A stretch of DNA of 64,000 nucleotides from JANSWP01 sp041941305 (GTDB lineage: Bacteria; Bacteroidota; Bacteroidia; Chitinophagales; Saprospiraceae): assembly GCA_041941305.1 (NCBI GenBank), contig JBGTQJ010000014.1, positions 62,001 to 126,000 of the forward strand, read 5' to 3'. The notes under the pieces are model-generated. The model worked only from the letters and a program-made list of their open reading frames with translations. It had not been told where the DNA came from and made no database searches. A program made the position numbers and the translations under genes. Below, in pieces: positions 1 through 9,800 of the stretch. Numbering within the stretch: position 1 is the first letter of the stretch; every line of letters begins with the position of its first letter.

Positions 1-232
1 AAGTATTTCTTTTGAAGTTAAAGTAAATGAGATCTTGTAAAAACGATGAAGCGAACAATTGAATCTGCAATTTGTTAAAAAATTTCTACCTTTAAACACT
101 TTTTTAAATCAACAACTTTCTCTTTTCAAAGAGCGTTTAGAAATAAATTTTAAAACATTGATTATCAAAAAGATACCTCTCGGTTTATTTCTAATCTCTT
201 TATTTTAAATTCGTAATTCAAACAAAAAAATT

Positions 233-988
233 ATGGCAAGAAGAAACTTTTTAAAGTCCAACAATCCAATGATGAAGGATGAAATGTTCAGGAACAATGC
301 AAATGTTCTGGACGCGGATATGACCATGAGCAGAGGTCAAACTATGACCGTTGAAGGCGCCATTCATAAAACATTTATCCTGTTTGGAGTGATGATGGCG
401 GCGACCATTTTTTCTTATATGTTTCCAAGCCCCATTCTCATGTGGTCAGGTATTATAGGCGTTTTTGCATTAAGTTTTATTGCAGCTCGGAATTTGCCTA
501 AAGCCAAAACTTTTGCTCCTCTCTTTTCCATTGCATTGGGTTTGATGGCAGGTACTGCCTCTTATATTTATTCAGGCTTGGTAGAAGGAATCATCCTACA
601 GGCTGTTGTGCTGACTTTCTCGATCATGTTTACCATGTTGACGCTTTATCGTTCTGGTATTATTAAAGTAACAGATCGATTGCGCAATATCATTTCTGTT
701 GCCGTTGGTGCAGTAATGATTGCATATGGTGTTTCTATAGTTGTACATCTATTTGGAGGTGATTTACCTTTCCTACACGATCAATCTCCGATTGGAATTG
801 GAATTAGCCTTGTTATAGTTGGAATAGCCTCTTTCAAATTATTGGTTGATTTTGACAATTTCTATAAAGGGGAAGAAATGCAGGCTCCTGCATATATGGA
901 ATGGTATTTTGGAATGGGCTTGTTGTATACATTAGTGTGGTTATACCTTGAGATTTTGTGGCTCCTGGCTGCATTGTCCAGTGATTAA
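233..988 (+). CDS. Bax inhibitor-1/YccA family membrane protein
   Basis: This 251-residue protein has a polar N-terminal arm of about 45 residues and then seven closely spaced hydrophobic segments, which is the layout of the Bax inhibitor-1/YccA (TMBIM) family of inner-membrane proteins. The family includes pH-sensitive calcium leak channels and, in bacteria, YccA, a modulator of the FtsH protease. Supporting details are the acidic pair in the LLVDFDNF segment near the C-terminal side and the membrane hairpin that closes the protein. The ATG follows an AT-rich leader with no clear ribosome binding site, as is usual in Bacteroidota. It is monocistronic as far as I can see. The family call is firm; the actual substrate or partner is unknown. 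Confidence 0.88.
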   Translation: MARRNFLKSNNPMMKDEMFRNNANVLDADMTMSRGQTMTVEGAIHKTFILFGVMMAATIFSYMFPSPILMWSGIIGVFALSFIAARNLPKAKTFAPLFSIALGLMAGTASYIYSGLVEGIILQAVVLTFSIMFTMLTLYRSGIIKVTDRLRNIISVAVGAVMIAYGVSIVVHLFGGDLPFLHDQSPIGIGISLVIVGIASFKLLVDFDNFYKGEEMQAPAYMEWYFGMGLLYTLVWLYLEILWLLAALSSD

Positions 989-1079
989 TCCTGTCAAAAT
1001 ATAACATTTTTCAAGGGTATGGCAGCTGTTCATGCCCTTGTTTGTTTTTAAAGTTAATTATTACCTGAATCTGATTATT

Positions 1080-2000
1080 ATGAAAAAGCTACTTTCCTTT
1101 TTTATTCTTTTTCTCCCTCTGTTTACCCTTCAGGCTCAAGTTGAAGTCCTGGAACAAAAACCGTCCTTTGCTCCAACTGCAGAAGAAAATGCCCTACTAT
1201 GGCAAATTACAGGAAATGAACTTTCCGATACATCTTACCTATATGGAACCATTCACATGATTGGCAAAGAGGATTATTTCATGACCAAACCCACAAAAAA
1301 AGCCATCAAAAAATCGGAAATGGTCACCTTTGAAATCAACATGGAAGAAATGACGGGCCTGGCTGCCCAATTTTCCTTATTGACAAAAGCATTCATGGAG
1401 GACAACCTTTCATTGAGCGACTTATTGACCGAGGATGAATATGCTTTGGTGAAGAAACATTTCAGTGACAAGGGAATGCCACTTTTCCTTTTTGAAAGAA
1501 TCAAACCCATGTTCCTTACAGTTTTAGCTGATATTGATATGTCTCCAGCTGCTATGTCTTCGGGTGAAATCGTTTCCTATGAAATGGAAATAATGCAAAT
1601 GGCCAAATCTCAGGATAAAAAGATGGGAGGCTTGGAAACTGCTGAATACCAAATGAGCATGTTCGATAGCATTCCTTATAAAGCCCAGGCTCAAATGCTG
1701 ATAGAGAGCATCAAAGCGGGTAATGATGGCAATGAACAGTTCGATCAGATGGTAGAATTGTACAAAAATCAGGACCTGCAAGGAATGGGGGCAATGATAA
1801 GTGAAGATGAAGAAGGGATTGGAGAATTTGAAGATTTGCTGCTCGTTCAAAGAAATAAGAACTGGATCCCTGTAATGGAGCAAATGATGCTGGAACAACC
1901 TACTTTTTTTGCGGTTGGTGCAGGTCATCTGGGTGGAGAAATGGGAGTCGTTGCATTGATGAGACGAGCGGGATATATAATGACTCCAATAAGGGAATAA
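1080..2000 (+). CDS. TraB/GumN family secreted protein
   Basis: I place the start at the ATG at 1080, which opens a signal peptide (MKKLLSFFILFLPL...LQAQ); the 16 in-frame codons upstream are polar and lack this logic. The mature protein carries the two TraB/GumN hallmarks: GTIH at residues 56-59 and GAGH at 280-283 close to the C-terminus. Family members are thought to be metal-dependent peptidase-like proteins (TIKI/TraB fold), and most bacterial ones are uncharacterised. Length (306 aa) is normal for the family. It lies 17 bp upstream of the MoxR-type ATPase on the same strand, so the two are probably co-transcribed, although no functional link is known. Likely periplasmic or surface-exposed. 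Confidence 0.85.
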   Translation: MKKLLSFFILFLPLFTLQAQVEVLEQKPSFAPTAEENALLWQITGNELSDTSYLYGTIHMIGKEDYFMTKPTKKAIKKSEMVTFEINMEEMTGLAAQFSLLTKAFMEDNLSLSDLLTEDEYALVKKHFSDKGMPLFLFERIKPMFLTVLADIDMSPAAMSSGEIVSYEMEIMQMAKSQDKKMGGLETAEYQMSMFDSIPYKAQAQMLIESIKAGNDGNEQFDQMVELYKNQDLQGMGAMISEDEEGIGEFEDLLLVQRNKNWIPVMEQMMLEQPTFFAVGAGHLGGEMGVVALMRRAGYIMTPIRE

Positions 2001-2017
2001 TTGCATAGAGAAAAAGA

Positions 2018-3106
2018 ATGAGCCAACTCACACAAATACTACGCCCCCATGCAGAGGAATCTTATGCAGAGGAGTTAAAAGAACTTTCCAAAGCAGATGA
2101 TAAACCTCGCCCTACCAATTGGAAATTGTCTCCCTGGGCAGTAGTCACGTACCTATTAGGAGGAAAATTAGATACTGGTTTTGAAATTGAAACCAAATAC
2201 TTCGGCAACAGGCGATTGATAGAAGTTGCTGTGGCTACATTGGCAACTGATCGCGCTTTGATGTTAGTAGGCATTCCAGGGACTGCCAAAACCTGGGTTT
2301 CTGAGCATCTGGCTGCTGCCATTTCGGGTAGTTCTACTTTGCTGGTTCAGGGTACAGCTGGAATGAATGAAGAAGCATTGAGATATGGCTGGAATTATGC
2401 AAAACTATTGGCAGAAGGTCCTTCTCAAGATGCTTTGGTTCCAAGTCCAGTCATGCATGCCATGAAGGAAGGAAAAATCGCAAGAGTAGAAGAATTGACC
2501 CGTATTCCATCCGATGTGCAGGACACCTTGATTACCGTTTTGTCAGAAAAAATATTACCAATTCCGGAATTGAATACTGAAGTCCAGGCGCAGAGAGGAT
2601 TCAATATTATCTCCACCGCGAATGACAGAGACAGGGGAGTAAATGAGCTGTCAAGTGCCCTCAGGCGCCGTTTCAATACTGTTGTTATGCCCCTTCCAAA
2701 ATCTTTGGATGAAGAAGTCAAGATTGTAAAAACCAGGGTAGACAAAATTGGCAAAACACTAGAATTGCCTTCAGAAGCAGCTCCGATTAAAGAAATTCAA
2801 AGATTGGTCACCATTTTCAGAGAAATGAGAAGTGGAAAAACAGAAGATGGTCGAACCAAATTAAAATCTCCAAGCAGTACACTCAGCACCGCAGAAGCCA
2901 TTTCTGTTATCAATAGTGGCCAAGCTTTGGCGACCCATTTTGGCGATGGCGAAATCAAGGCTGATGACCTCGCCGCTGGCATTACCGGTGCAATTGTCAA
3001 AGATCCTGTTCAGGACAAAAATATTTGGCTGGAATATTTGGAAACGGTCGTAAAGGAAAGAAAAGACTGGCAGGATTTGTATCGGGCTTGTCGAGAGCTA
3101 ATTTAA
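2018..3106 (+). CDS. MoxR-type AAA+ ATPase
   Basis: This 362-residue AAA+ protein has Walker A GIPGTAKT at residues 85-92, the VEELTRIP segment in the Walker B position, a sensor-1 region around STANDRDRG and the LRRRFN arginine-finger segment. The N-terminal LSPWAVVTYLLGG motif and overall sequence match the ATPase of a conserved bacterial set in which it sits with a DUF5682 protein, a SWIM zinc-finger protein and a VWA-domain protein; the assignment to that set is from memory of the family. MoxR ATPases usually act as chaperones that insert or remodel a VWA partner. No such partner lies within the window. Just upstream is the TraB/GumN gene; downstream a hairpin and 275 bp separate it from the caspase gene. 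Confidence 0.85.
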   Translation: MSQLTQILRPHAEESYAEELKELSKADDKPRPTNWKLSPWAVVTYLLGGKLDTGFEIETKYFGNRRLIEVAVATLATDRALMLVGIPGTAKTWVSEHLAAAISGSSTLLVQGTAGMNEEALRYGWNYAKLLAEGPSQDALVPSPVMHAMKEGKIARVEELTRIPSDVQDTLITVLSEKILPIPELNTEVQAQRGFNIISTANDRDRGVNELSSALRRRFNTVVMPLPKSLDEEVKIVKTRVDKIGKTLELPSEAAPIKEIQRLVTIFREMRSGKTEDGRTKLKSPSSTLSTAEAISVINSGQALATHFGDGEIKADDLAAGITGAIVKDPVQDKNIWLEYLETVVKERKDWQDLYRACRELI

Positions 3107-3240
3107 AATTGTATAATCATCTTAACCGATAGACAATTAGACAATCTCCTTATTTCATTCATTATTTGCCAATAAATTAATTTGTAATAGCCAGAATTTA
3201 ACCAATTTTAGCCATTTTCCTGGAATGTCGCATTGTCAAT

Positions 3241-3258
3241 AAAACCCTGGGGTTTTTA
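3241..3258 (+). terminator. Short T-rich hairpin after the MoxR gene
   Basis: AAAACCC and GGGTTTT form a compact stem with a 2-base loop (4 bases if the inner pair is opened), and the downstream arm runs into a run of T. It sits in the 275-bp gap between the MoxR-type ATPase and the caspase gene and could end the TraB-MoxR transcript. The rest of the gap shows only a short imperfect GACAATTAGACAAT-type repeat near 3132-3146. Assigned from sequence shape only. Confidence 0.4.
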
Positions 3259-3381
3259 ACCTTCTAGCACAATGCATTTTTGAATAAAGTAACCTGTCCT
3301 AAATTAGTCAAATAGAAATAAAGAGACAACTCTGCTAATTTCTGCGTATTTTTAAAATTGTCATTTAATTCCTCTCCAGTC

Positions 3382-5604
3382 ATGAAAAAGCTACTCTTCC
3401 CGTTCTTTTTCTTTTTGGGTTGTATACAACCTCTTCATACTCAGCAACTTAATATCGATGAAGGTAGCACTTTCGCAGTAGTAGTCGGGATCTCCAATTA
3501 CCAGGATGAAGACATTCCTGACCTTCAGTTTGCGGATAGGGATGCACAAGCTTTTGCGAATTTCATGCGCTCGCCTGCTGGAGGTTCTTTGGATGAAGAC
3601 CACCTCAAGGTTTTAGTTAATGAAAATGCTACAGCAGCACAACTTGCAATTGCCCTCGATTGGCTATGGGAAGTAGCACAGGAAAACGATAAAGTGATTA
3701 TCTACTTTTCAGGGCACGGAGATGTGGAAAGAAAAAGTATCACACAGCCAGGTTATTTGCTTTGTTGGGACGCCCCTGCTAGAGTTTACATGGCAGGTGG
3801 TGCTTTTGATATTCGGGTTTTGAAGGACGTGGTTTCAACGCTTTCTATTCAAAATAAAGCAAAAGTAATCTTAATCACCGACGCCTGTCGTGCAGGTAAA
3901 CTTTCAGGAAGCAGCATCGGCGGGACACAGGCGACAGCGGCTAAACTCGCCACCCAATTTGCCAATGAGATCAAAATCCTCTCCTGCCAACCTGACGAAT
4001 ACAGTCGGGAAGGTGAACAATGGGGAGGCGGGCGTGGGGCTTTCAGTTATCACCTTTTGGATGGGCTGTATGGCATGGCAGATGATAATGAGGATCTTTC
4101 CGTAAACCTTCTGGAAATAGGGCGTTATTTAGAGGATAATGTTTCGAGGGAAGTGGCACCCGAAAGCCAATTTCCGATGACTATAGGTAGTCGAGGAGAA
4201 AGATTGACCACAGTTTTCCCTCAACTATTAGAAGAATTAAAAGAAGGTCGAAAAGGACACATACAATTATTTACTGCTACAGAATCGCGGGGCATCGAAG
4301 ACAATGTTTTGGCGCAAGCCGATTCGAATATTGTGGAGATGTATTTGGCCTTTAAGCAGGCTTTGAAAGACCAACAGTTTTTAGAACCTGCAACTGCTTG
4401 TGCAGAGTATTATTATGAAAAATTGAGTAGGGAGCCGCAATTGGAGCGCTTGCATTCAACTATGCGCCGCAACTATGCCGCCGCCCTTCAGGACGATGCC
4501 CAACAAGTAATGAATACTATTTTGAAGTCAGGCCTGACTGAGCAGATATTGAAAGCAGCAAAGGCGAAAGATATTTATAAAAACTATCCTGCTTATATTG
4601 AAAGGGCAGCAGATTTGCTAGGCATGCAGCATTATATGTACCCATCACTCCATGCAAGAAAACTTTTTTTTGAGGGGCAGATCGAAACATACCGAAAAGT
4701 CAAGCGCTCCTTTTATCAAAAAGCTCTGAAAATCCAGCCAGATATGGCCCACGCAATGGTTGAGATAATTAGAAATTGTGAAGCAGGGCATAGGGATTCG
4801 GCGGAACATTATTTCCATCGAGCTACCGAGTTGATCCCGTCCTGGATAGAGCCTTATATTGCGATGGCGGATTTTTATCGTAGGACTTTAAAAGAGTCGA
4901 AAGGACAGGAAGAAATGCTTAACCTTGCCGGGCAGATAGATTCCACTTCAGTTCTTGTTTGGTATAAGAAAGGAAATTTTTATAAGCGTCAAAAAAAATA
5001 TGAAAAAGCAGAGTATTGGTATTTAAAAGCTATTAACTCTATTACTAAAGATATTTGCTTCCCTTGCCTCTATGCTAATTTGGGATACGTATATAAGAGT
5101 CTGGGACGATATAGAGAGGCAGAACACTTATTCAAAGAAATCATTCGGATTGATTCAACTTTTGTTGCATCTTTTCATAGGTTGGGCCTTATTAACTTTT
5201 ACTTGGGTCGATTTGCCGAGGCAGAAAAGTATTTCAAAGAAGCTTTAAATAGTATCCAAAAAGCTATTGAGATTAAGCCACAGGATAGTTTTTTAAGAGC
5301 CATATTGGGTAATGCTTACACCCACCTGGATCGTCTGGATGAAGCGAAAGTAGCATTAGATAAAGCCATCGAGATAAATGCCAATTTTCCTGACACGTAT
5401 TTTTACTTAGCTCAATGGCATATAAAAAAAGGGCAGCATAACCAGGCATGGATTACTTTTGAAGTAGGTCTTAAAAAAGGGCTGGGCAATGGGAGACTGG
5501 GTCGACATTTTCTAAAAACCCATGCTGATTTTGATTTAATGCGTAAAGACCCAAGGTGGAAGAAAATGATGGAGAAATACTTCCCAGGGCAGGTGAAAGA
5601 ATAA
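3382..5604 (+). CDS. Secreted caspase-like (C14) peptidase with TPR repeats
   Basis: The ATG at 3382 opens a signal peptide (MKKLLFPFFFFLG...). The first ~260 residues of the mature protein form a caspase/metacaspase fold: FAVVVGISNYQ marks strand 1, the catalytic histidine is in YFSGHGD (H112) and the catalytic cysteine in TDACRAG (C169). Both dyad residues are intact, so it should be an active clan CD cysteine peptidase. The C-terminal half (residues ~420-740) is built of tetratricopeptide repeats with regular A/Y/G/A spacing. The exported location is notable, since many bacterial caspase-like proteins act in the cytosol. It stands alone after the MoxR gene. Cleavage specificity and partners cannot be read from sequence. 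Confidence 0.87.
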   Translation: MKKLLFPFFFFLGCIQPLHTQQLNIDEGSTFAVVVGISNYQDEDIPDLQFADRDAQAFANFMRSPAGGSLDEDHLKVLVNENATAAQLAIALDWLWEVAQENDKVIIYFSGHGDVERKSITQPGYLLCWDAPARVYMAGGAFDIRVLKDVVSTLSIQNKAKVILITDACRAGKLSGSSIGGTQATAAKLATQFANEIKILSCQPDEYSREGEQWGGGRGAFSYHLLDGLYGMADDNEDLSVNLLEIGRYLEDNVSREVAPESQFPMTIGSRGERLTTVFPQLLEELKEGRKGHIQLFTATESRGIEDNVLAQADSNIVEMYLAFKQALKDQQFLEPATACAEYYYEKLSREPQLERLHSTMRRNYAAALQDDAQQVMNTILKSGLTEQILKAAKAKDIYKNYPAYIERAADLLGMQHYMYPSLHARKLFFEGQIETYRKVKRSFYQKALKIQPDMAHAMVEIIRNCEAGHRDSAEHYFHRATELIPSWIEPYIAMADFYRRTLKESKGQEEMLNLAGQIDSTSVLVWYKKGNFYKRQKKYEKAEYWYLKAINSITKDICFPCLYANLGYVYKSLGRYREAEHLFKEIIRIDSTFVASFHRLGLINFYLGRFAEAEKYFKEALNSIQKAIEIKPQDSFLRAILGNAYTHLDRLDEAKVALDKAIEINANFPDTYFYLAQWHIKKGQHNQAWITFEVGLKKGLGNGRLGRHFLKTHADFDLMRKDPRWKKMMEKYFPGQVKE

Positions 5605-5674
5605 TGGATGTTGTGCTGAGAAAAGAGTCTAGTAGAATTATTAGAACAACCTAGTCAATTTTCTCAATTACTAT

Positions 5675-5700
5675 AACCCAGTAACCAGCAAACCAGCAAC
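5675..5700. repeat. Degenerate AACCAGY intergenic repeat
   Basis: Three tandem imperfect copies of an AACC(C)AG(T/C)(A)A unit lie between the convergent caspase-TPR gene and the coiled-coil protein gene. This type of decayed simple repeat recurs between genes in this window (see 6709-6738, 60086-60112 and 62136-62167). No hairpin or T-run is attached. Confidence 0.4.
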
Positions 5701-5713
5701 TATACAACATGTT

Positions 5714-6370
5714 TTAATTGATTTCACTCAAACGCTTTCTCACCGCCTCAACAGCTTCTTTTTGAGCCTCAATAAGTTGATTCGTATTTTCCTGTTCCTG
5801 AATATTGACTTCTATATTCTCTTTAGCAGTTAAAATGGCTTGTTCAGCCTTCTCTATATCTTTGTGATAACCTTCATTTTGACGAATGAGCTTTTTCAAA
5901 TCACTCTCCATCTGTTTGAGTCTTTTCTCTTCGTCTGCCAATTCCATTTTCACTTGCTCTTTTTTGACATAAGTAGCAAATCCTTCTAGCAGGTCATTAC
6001 CTTCTTTTCCAGAATAAAATCCTCGCTCCTCTCCTAAATCGAACCAGACTATGTGTTCTGAACCAGCCCCTACTGACTCCGTACGAGCGTATGCGGTAAC
6101 AGGTTTCGACCCATTCATCCCTGGCAGTTTACAACCCTCAGACATAACTTCCTTACTCTTTTTAACTTTTTTGGTTTTGCCTTTGTAGTCCTTTATATAG
6201 TCCTTCCAAAGTTTCTGAACCAACTTGGCTTCAGCATCTTCTAAATCAAGAATAAAGGCATGGTTGACACCCATATTCATAGAGCGATCTTCTTGAGAAA
6301 TGTTTTGGGCATAAGCCTTAGAGAGCGTCATTAAAAACAGAATCGACAACAGGAATCTAAAATTTTTCAT
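5714..6370 (-). CDS. Secreted coiled-coil protein of unknown function
   Basis: I do not recognise this gene. The ATG at 6370 opens a signal peptide (MKNFRFLLSILFLMTLSKAYAQ); the longer frame upstream is unlikely to be translated. The 218-residue product has a basic middle section (KGKTKKVKKSKEV), a small globular part around residues 70-130 containing a single cysteine (SEGCKLPG), and a C-terminal coiled coil of about 80 residues rich in E, K and Q. It should be periplasmic or surface-associated. It converges with the caspase-TPR gene and diverges from the DUF4175 gene. Nothing indicates an enzyme. Confidence 0.7.
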   Translation of the reverse strand: MKNFRFLLSILFLMTLSKAYAQNISQEDRSMNMGVNHAFILDLEDAEAKLVQKLWKDYIKDYKGKTKKVKKSKEVMSEGCKLPGMNGSKPVTAYARTESVGAGSEHIVWFDLGEERGFYSGKEGNDLLEGFATYVKKEQVKMELADEEKRLKQMESDLKKLIRQNEGYHKDIEKAEQAILTAKENIEVNIQEQENTNQLIEAQKEAVEAVRKRLSEIN

Positions 6371-6828
6371 AATTGTAAAAGTGTGAATTAATTGAATGTG
6401 CGCGTATGAATGATACCATGTAAAAGAATTAGGGTTATTTACTTTTACATTCACACATTCAAATGCTCACACGGTAGGGACGTTAAAGATAGCGGAAAGT
6501 AGCGTTTTGAAGTCTAAAAAAATTATTCAAGCATCAAAAAATGTAAGGAATCGGAACATTTAACGGCCTTTAACATTTGCTTTCTTGTGAAATATCGGCA
6601 AGGGGCCTATCTTTCACGCCTTTGCAACAACCTTATTATAGGATTGTCGTTATTGAGAAAAGAAATTTTTGAATTGTTCAATGGCTTAATTGTTGAAGCA
6701 ATATTTCGGTTGACGGGCTACGGTGGACAGTTGACGGAGATATTCAGATTGATTTTTATAATTCTAATAACCCCCTTCCAAAGTTTAATTTCCCATTTTC
6801 CACCGTCGACCAGTAAAAAAGAAGTCTC
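6371..6828. other. Divergent intergenic region with degenerate repeats
   Basis: The gap separates divergent genes. A possible promoter-like string (TAACATTTGC) sits near 6571-6580 in the direction of the DUF4175 gene, with one extra spacer base relative to the TAnnTTTG consensus. At 6709-6738 there is a degenerate GACGGTGGACAGTTGACGG repeat, and near 6799-6811 its reverse-complement theme (CCACCGTCGAC). A GTG-initiated frame of 81 codons crosses the region and overlaps the DUF4175 start, but it includes the repeat and lacks protein-like features, so I do not call it. Confidence 0.5.
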
Positions 6829-9800
6829 ATGACTGAAAAAAATAATTATCAACTACTTATTGAAAAACTTGATCAGTTTATTCGAAAATTTTATGTCAAT
6901 CAACTGATTCGTGGCTCGCTATATAGCATTGCCCTGATTTTGGTGCTTTTCCTTGGGTTGAATTTTCTTGAGCATTATTATTATTTCAACACTTCTACCC
7001 GGACTGTTTTGTTCTACTCCTTTGTAGGGATTAGTGCAGTTGCATTATTCTATTGGGTAGTCACTCCATTGATGCATTATTTCAATCTGGGAAAAATTAT
7101 TTCTCATGAGCAAGCTGCCCAAATCATAGGAAATCATTTTGTCGATGTAAAGGATAAATTGTTGAACATCCTACAGTTAAAACACCAAGCAGATTCTGCG
7201 AGCAACAAGGAATTGATTCTGGCCAGTATCAACCAGAAATCTGAAAAAATCAAGCTCGTTCCCTTCCGTAGTGCAATTGATTTGAATCAGAATAGAAAAT
7301 ATTTGCGGTATGCATTGCCGCCATTGTTGTTGTTGTTAATTATGCTATTTGCAGCTCCCAGTTTGATAAAAGATAGTACTGCAAGGCTTATCAAACATCG
7401 TCAGGAGTTTGAAAAACCTGCACCTTTTAAATTTATTATTGATAAAGAGAATTTGGAGGTAGTCCAATACGAAGATTTTCCCCTCACTGTGACGGTTGAT
7501 GGAGAAGTCATCCCCAATGAAGTATTCATAGATGTAGATAATTATCAATACCGGTTGACGAAAGAGGATAATAATACTTTTACCTACCGCTTTAGCAATG
7601 TTCAAAAAGAAACAGATTTCAAATTATTTTCAAGCGGAATCGAATCAACCGATTATACCCTCGCCGTTTTAAAAAAGCCCAACATTTTGGGTTTTGAAGT
7701 CGATTTAAACTATCCGAATTATACTTTACGAAAAGATGAATCTTTATCCAGCATTGGTGACTTAGTTGTACCTGTAGGAACCAATATCGATTGGGTTTTC
7801 AATTCTGAAAATACCGATGCTATTGCCATTCGCTTCGGTGACGGCTCTGAATTAACAGAAACCAAGCGATTTTCAGATGAGCTCTTTACTTTTAAAAAGA
7901 GAGCTATGAAAGATGAGCCTTATAAGCTTTACGTTTCTAATGAGGCTTTACCAAATGCAGACTCAATCAGCTACACTTTGACCATTATTCCAGATTTATA
8001 CCCAACTATCAAAGCAGAAAAATTTCAAGATAGTCTCGATAGCAAATTAATTTTCTTTGTGGGTGAAGCCACTGATGATTATGGTTTGCAAAACCTGGAT
8101 TTTAATTACAGAATTACAAAAGAGGATGGCACTCAAGGTGAGTTGCAAACTGTGAGCATTCAAAATCCAAAAAGCAAAACAACTCAATATACCCATACCT
8201 GGGATTTGAATGAACTGGCTTTGGATCCAGGTGACGAAGTATCCTATTACTTTGAAGTTTATGACAATGATGGCGTCAATGGCTCCAAATCTGCCCGAAC
8301 CAACTTGATGATTTTCGCCATGCCTACTGTTGAGGAATACGAAGCAATGGCAGAGGAAAATGATGATGAGATAAAGGACAAATTGCAAAAGTCACTTGAC
8401 GAGAGCAAGAAGTTGCAAGATGACATGAAGAAGTTGAGAGAGAAATTGTTGCAGGAGAAGGATGTAGATTGGCAGACAAAGAAGGAATTGGAAAAATTGT
8501 TGGAGCGTCAAAAAGAATTGCAAAAGCAAATAGATGATGCCAAAAAGGCTTTTGAAGAAAACATAGAGAATCAGGAGGAGTTTACAGAGATGGATGAAAA
8601 CATCCTTGAAAAGCAGGAACAATTGCAAGAGCTGTTTGAAGAAGTGATGGATGAAGAAATGCAAGAATTGATGCGCCAGATAGAAGAATTGATGCAGGAA
8701 TTGGAAAAAGAAGGAGCGCTGGAAATGATGGAGGACATGGAAATGAATGACGAAGAAATGGAGATGGAATTGGACAGAATGCTCGAGATGTTCAAACAAA
8801 TGGAATTGGAGATGGAAATGGAGCGCTTCATGGAGAAACTCGAAGAATTGGCTGAAAAACAAGAAGAATTATCAGAGGAAACCGAAGATTTGGGAGAAGA
8901 AATGGAGCAGCATGAAGAAAATAGTGAGCAGATGAGTGAAGAAGAGAAACAACAAAAAGAAGAAGAGTTGGATCAGAAGCAAGAAGAGCTGAATCAAAAA
9001 CAAGAAGAGCTCAATGAAGAATTTGACCAGCTCCAGGAAAAAATGGAAGAGATTGAACAGAAAAATGAAGAGTTGGAGAATAAAAAAGAATTAGGGGACA
9101 ACGAAGAGCAAATGGAAGATATTGAGCAGGATATGGAAGACAGCCAGCAGCAAATGCAACAGCAGCAAAACAAAAATGCTTCTCAAAAGCAAAAAAGTGC
9201 TTCCGAAAAAATGAAGAACATGGCGATGCAAATGCAAATGCAGATGCAACAACAACAAATGGAGCAAATGCAGGAAGACATGGCTGCTTTAAGACAGTTG
9301 CTGGAGAATTTGGTCGGCTTATCCTTTGATCAGGAAGATTTGATGGAATCTTTTGGTGAAGCCAATGTAAATACACCTCACTATGTGGATTTAGTGCAAG
9401 ACCAATTCAAACTAAAAGATGACTTCAAACTCATCGAAGATAGCCTTCAAGCTTTGAGCAAGCGCGTCACCCAAATCGAAAGCTTCGTGACTGAAAAAGT
9501 GGCTGACGTCAAAGAAAACCTAAAAGAAAGCATTGATGAGTTAGAAGAACGTCGTAAGCCACAAGCAGGGGAGCACCAACAGCGTACCATGAAAAATGTA
9601 AATGATCTGGCGCTCATGCTCAGCGAGGTCATGCAGCAAATGCAGCAGCAAATGTCTGGCATGATGGCAGGAAGTCAAATGTGTACCAATCCTGGTCAGG
9701 GAGCTAAACCAGGACAAACACCTTCCGATAAGATGTCCCAGGGACAGCAGCAGTTAAATGATCAAATGAAGAAAATGAAGGAAGGTCTGGAAAAAGGACA

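Noticed and set aside
1..232. Partial gene at the left edge
   Set aside because: All frames are interrupted by stops and the region is AT-rich; a TACCTTTA string at 87-94 is a poor promoter match without a spaced TTG, so nothing is called.
2018..5604. MoxR-caspase antiviral defence system
   Set aside because: MoxR-VWA and caspase proteins occur in conflict systems, but here the caspase is exported, a hairpin separates the genes and no VWA or sensor gene is present.
6587..6832. 81-codon GTG-initiated frame before the DUF4175 gene
   Set aside because: It runs through a degenerate repeat, has no family resemblance and overlaps the DUF4175 start; treated as non-coding.
8392..8862. Long open frames antisense to the DUF4175 coiled coil
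   Set aside because: They mirror the GAA/ATG/CAA-rich codons of the coil, giving F/L/H- or S/I-rich products with no start signals; a by-product of biased composition.
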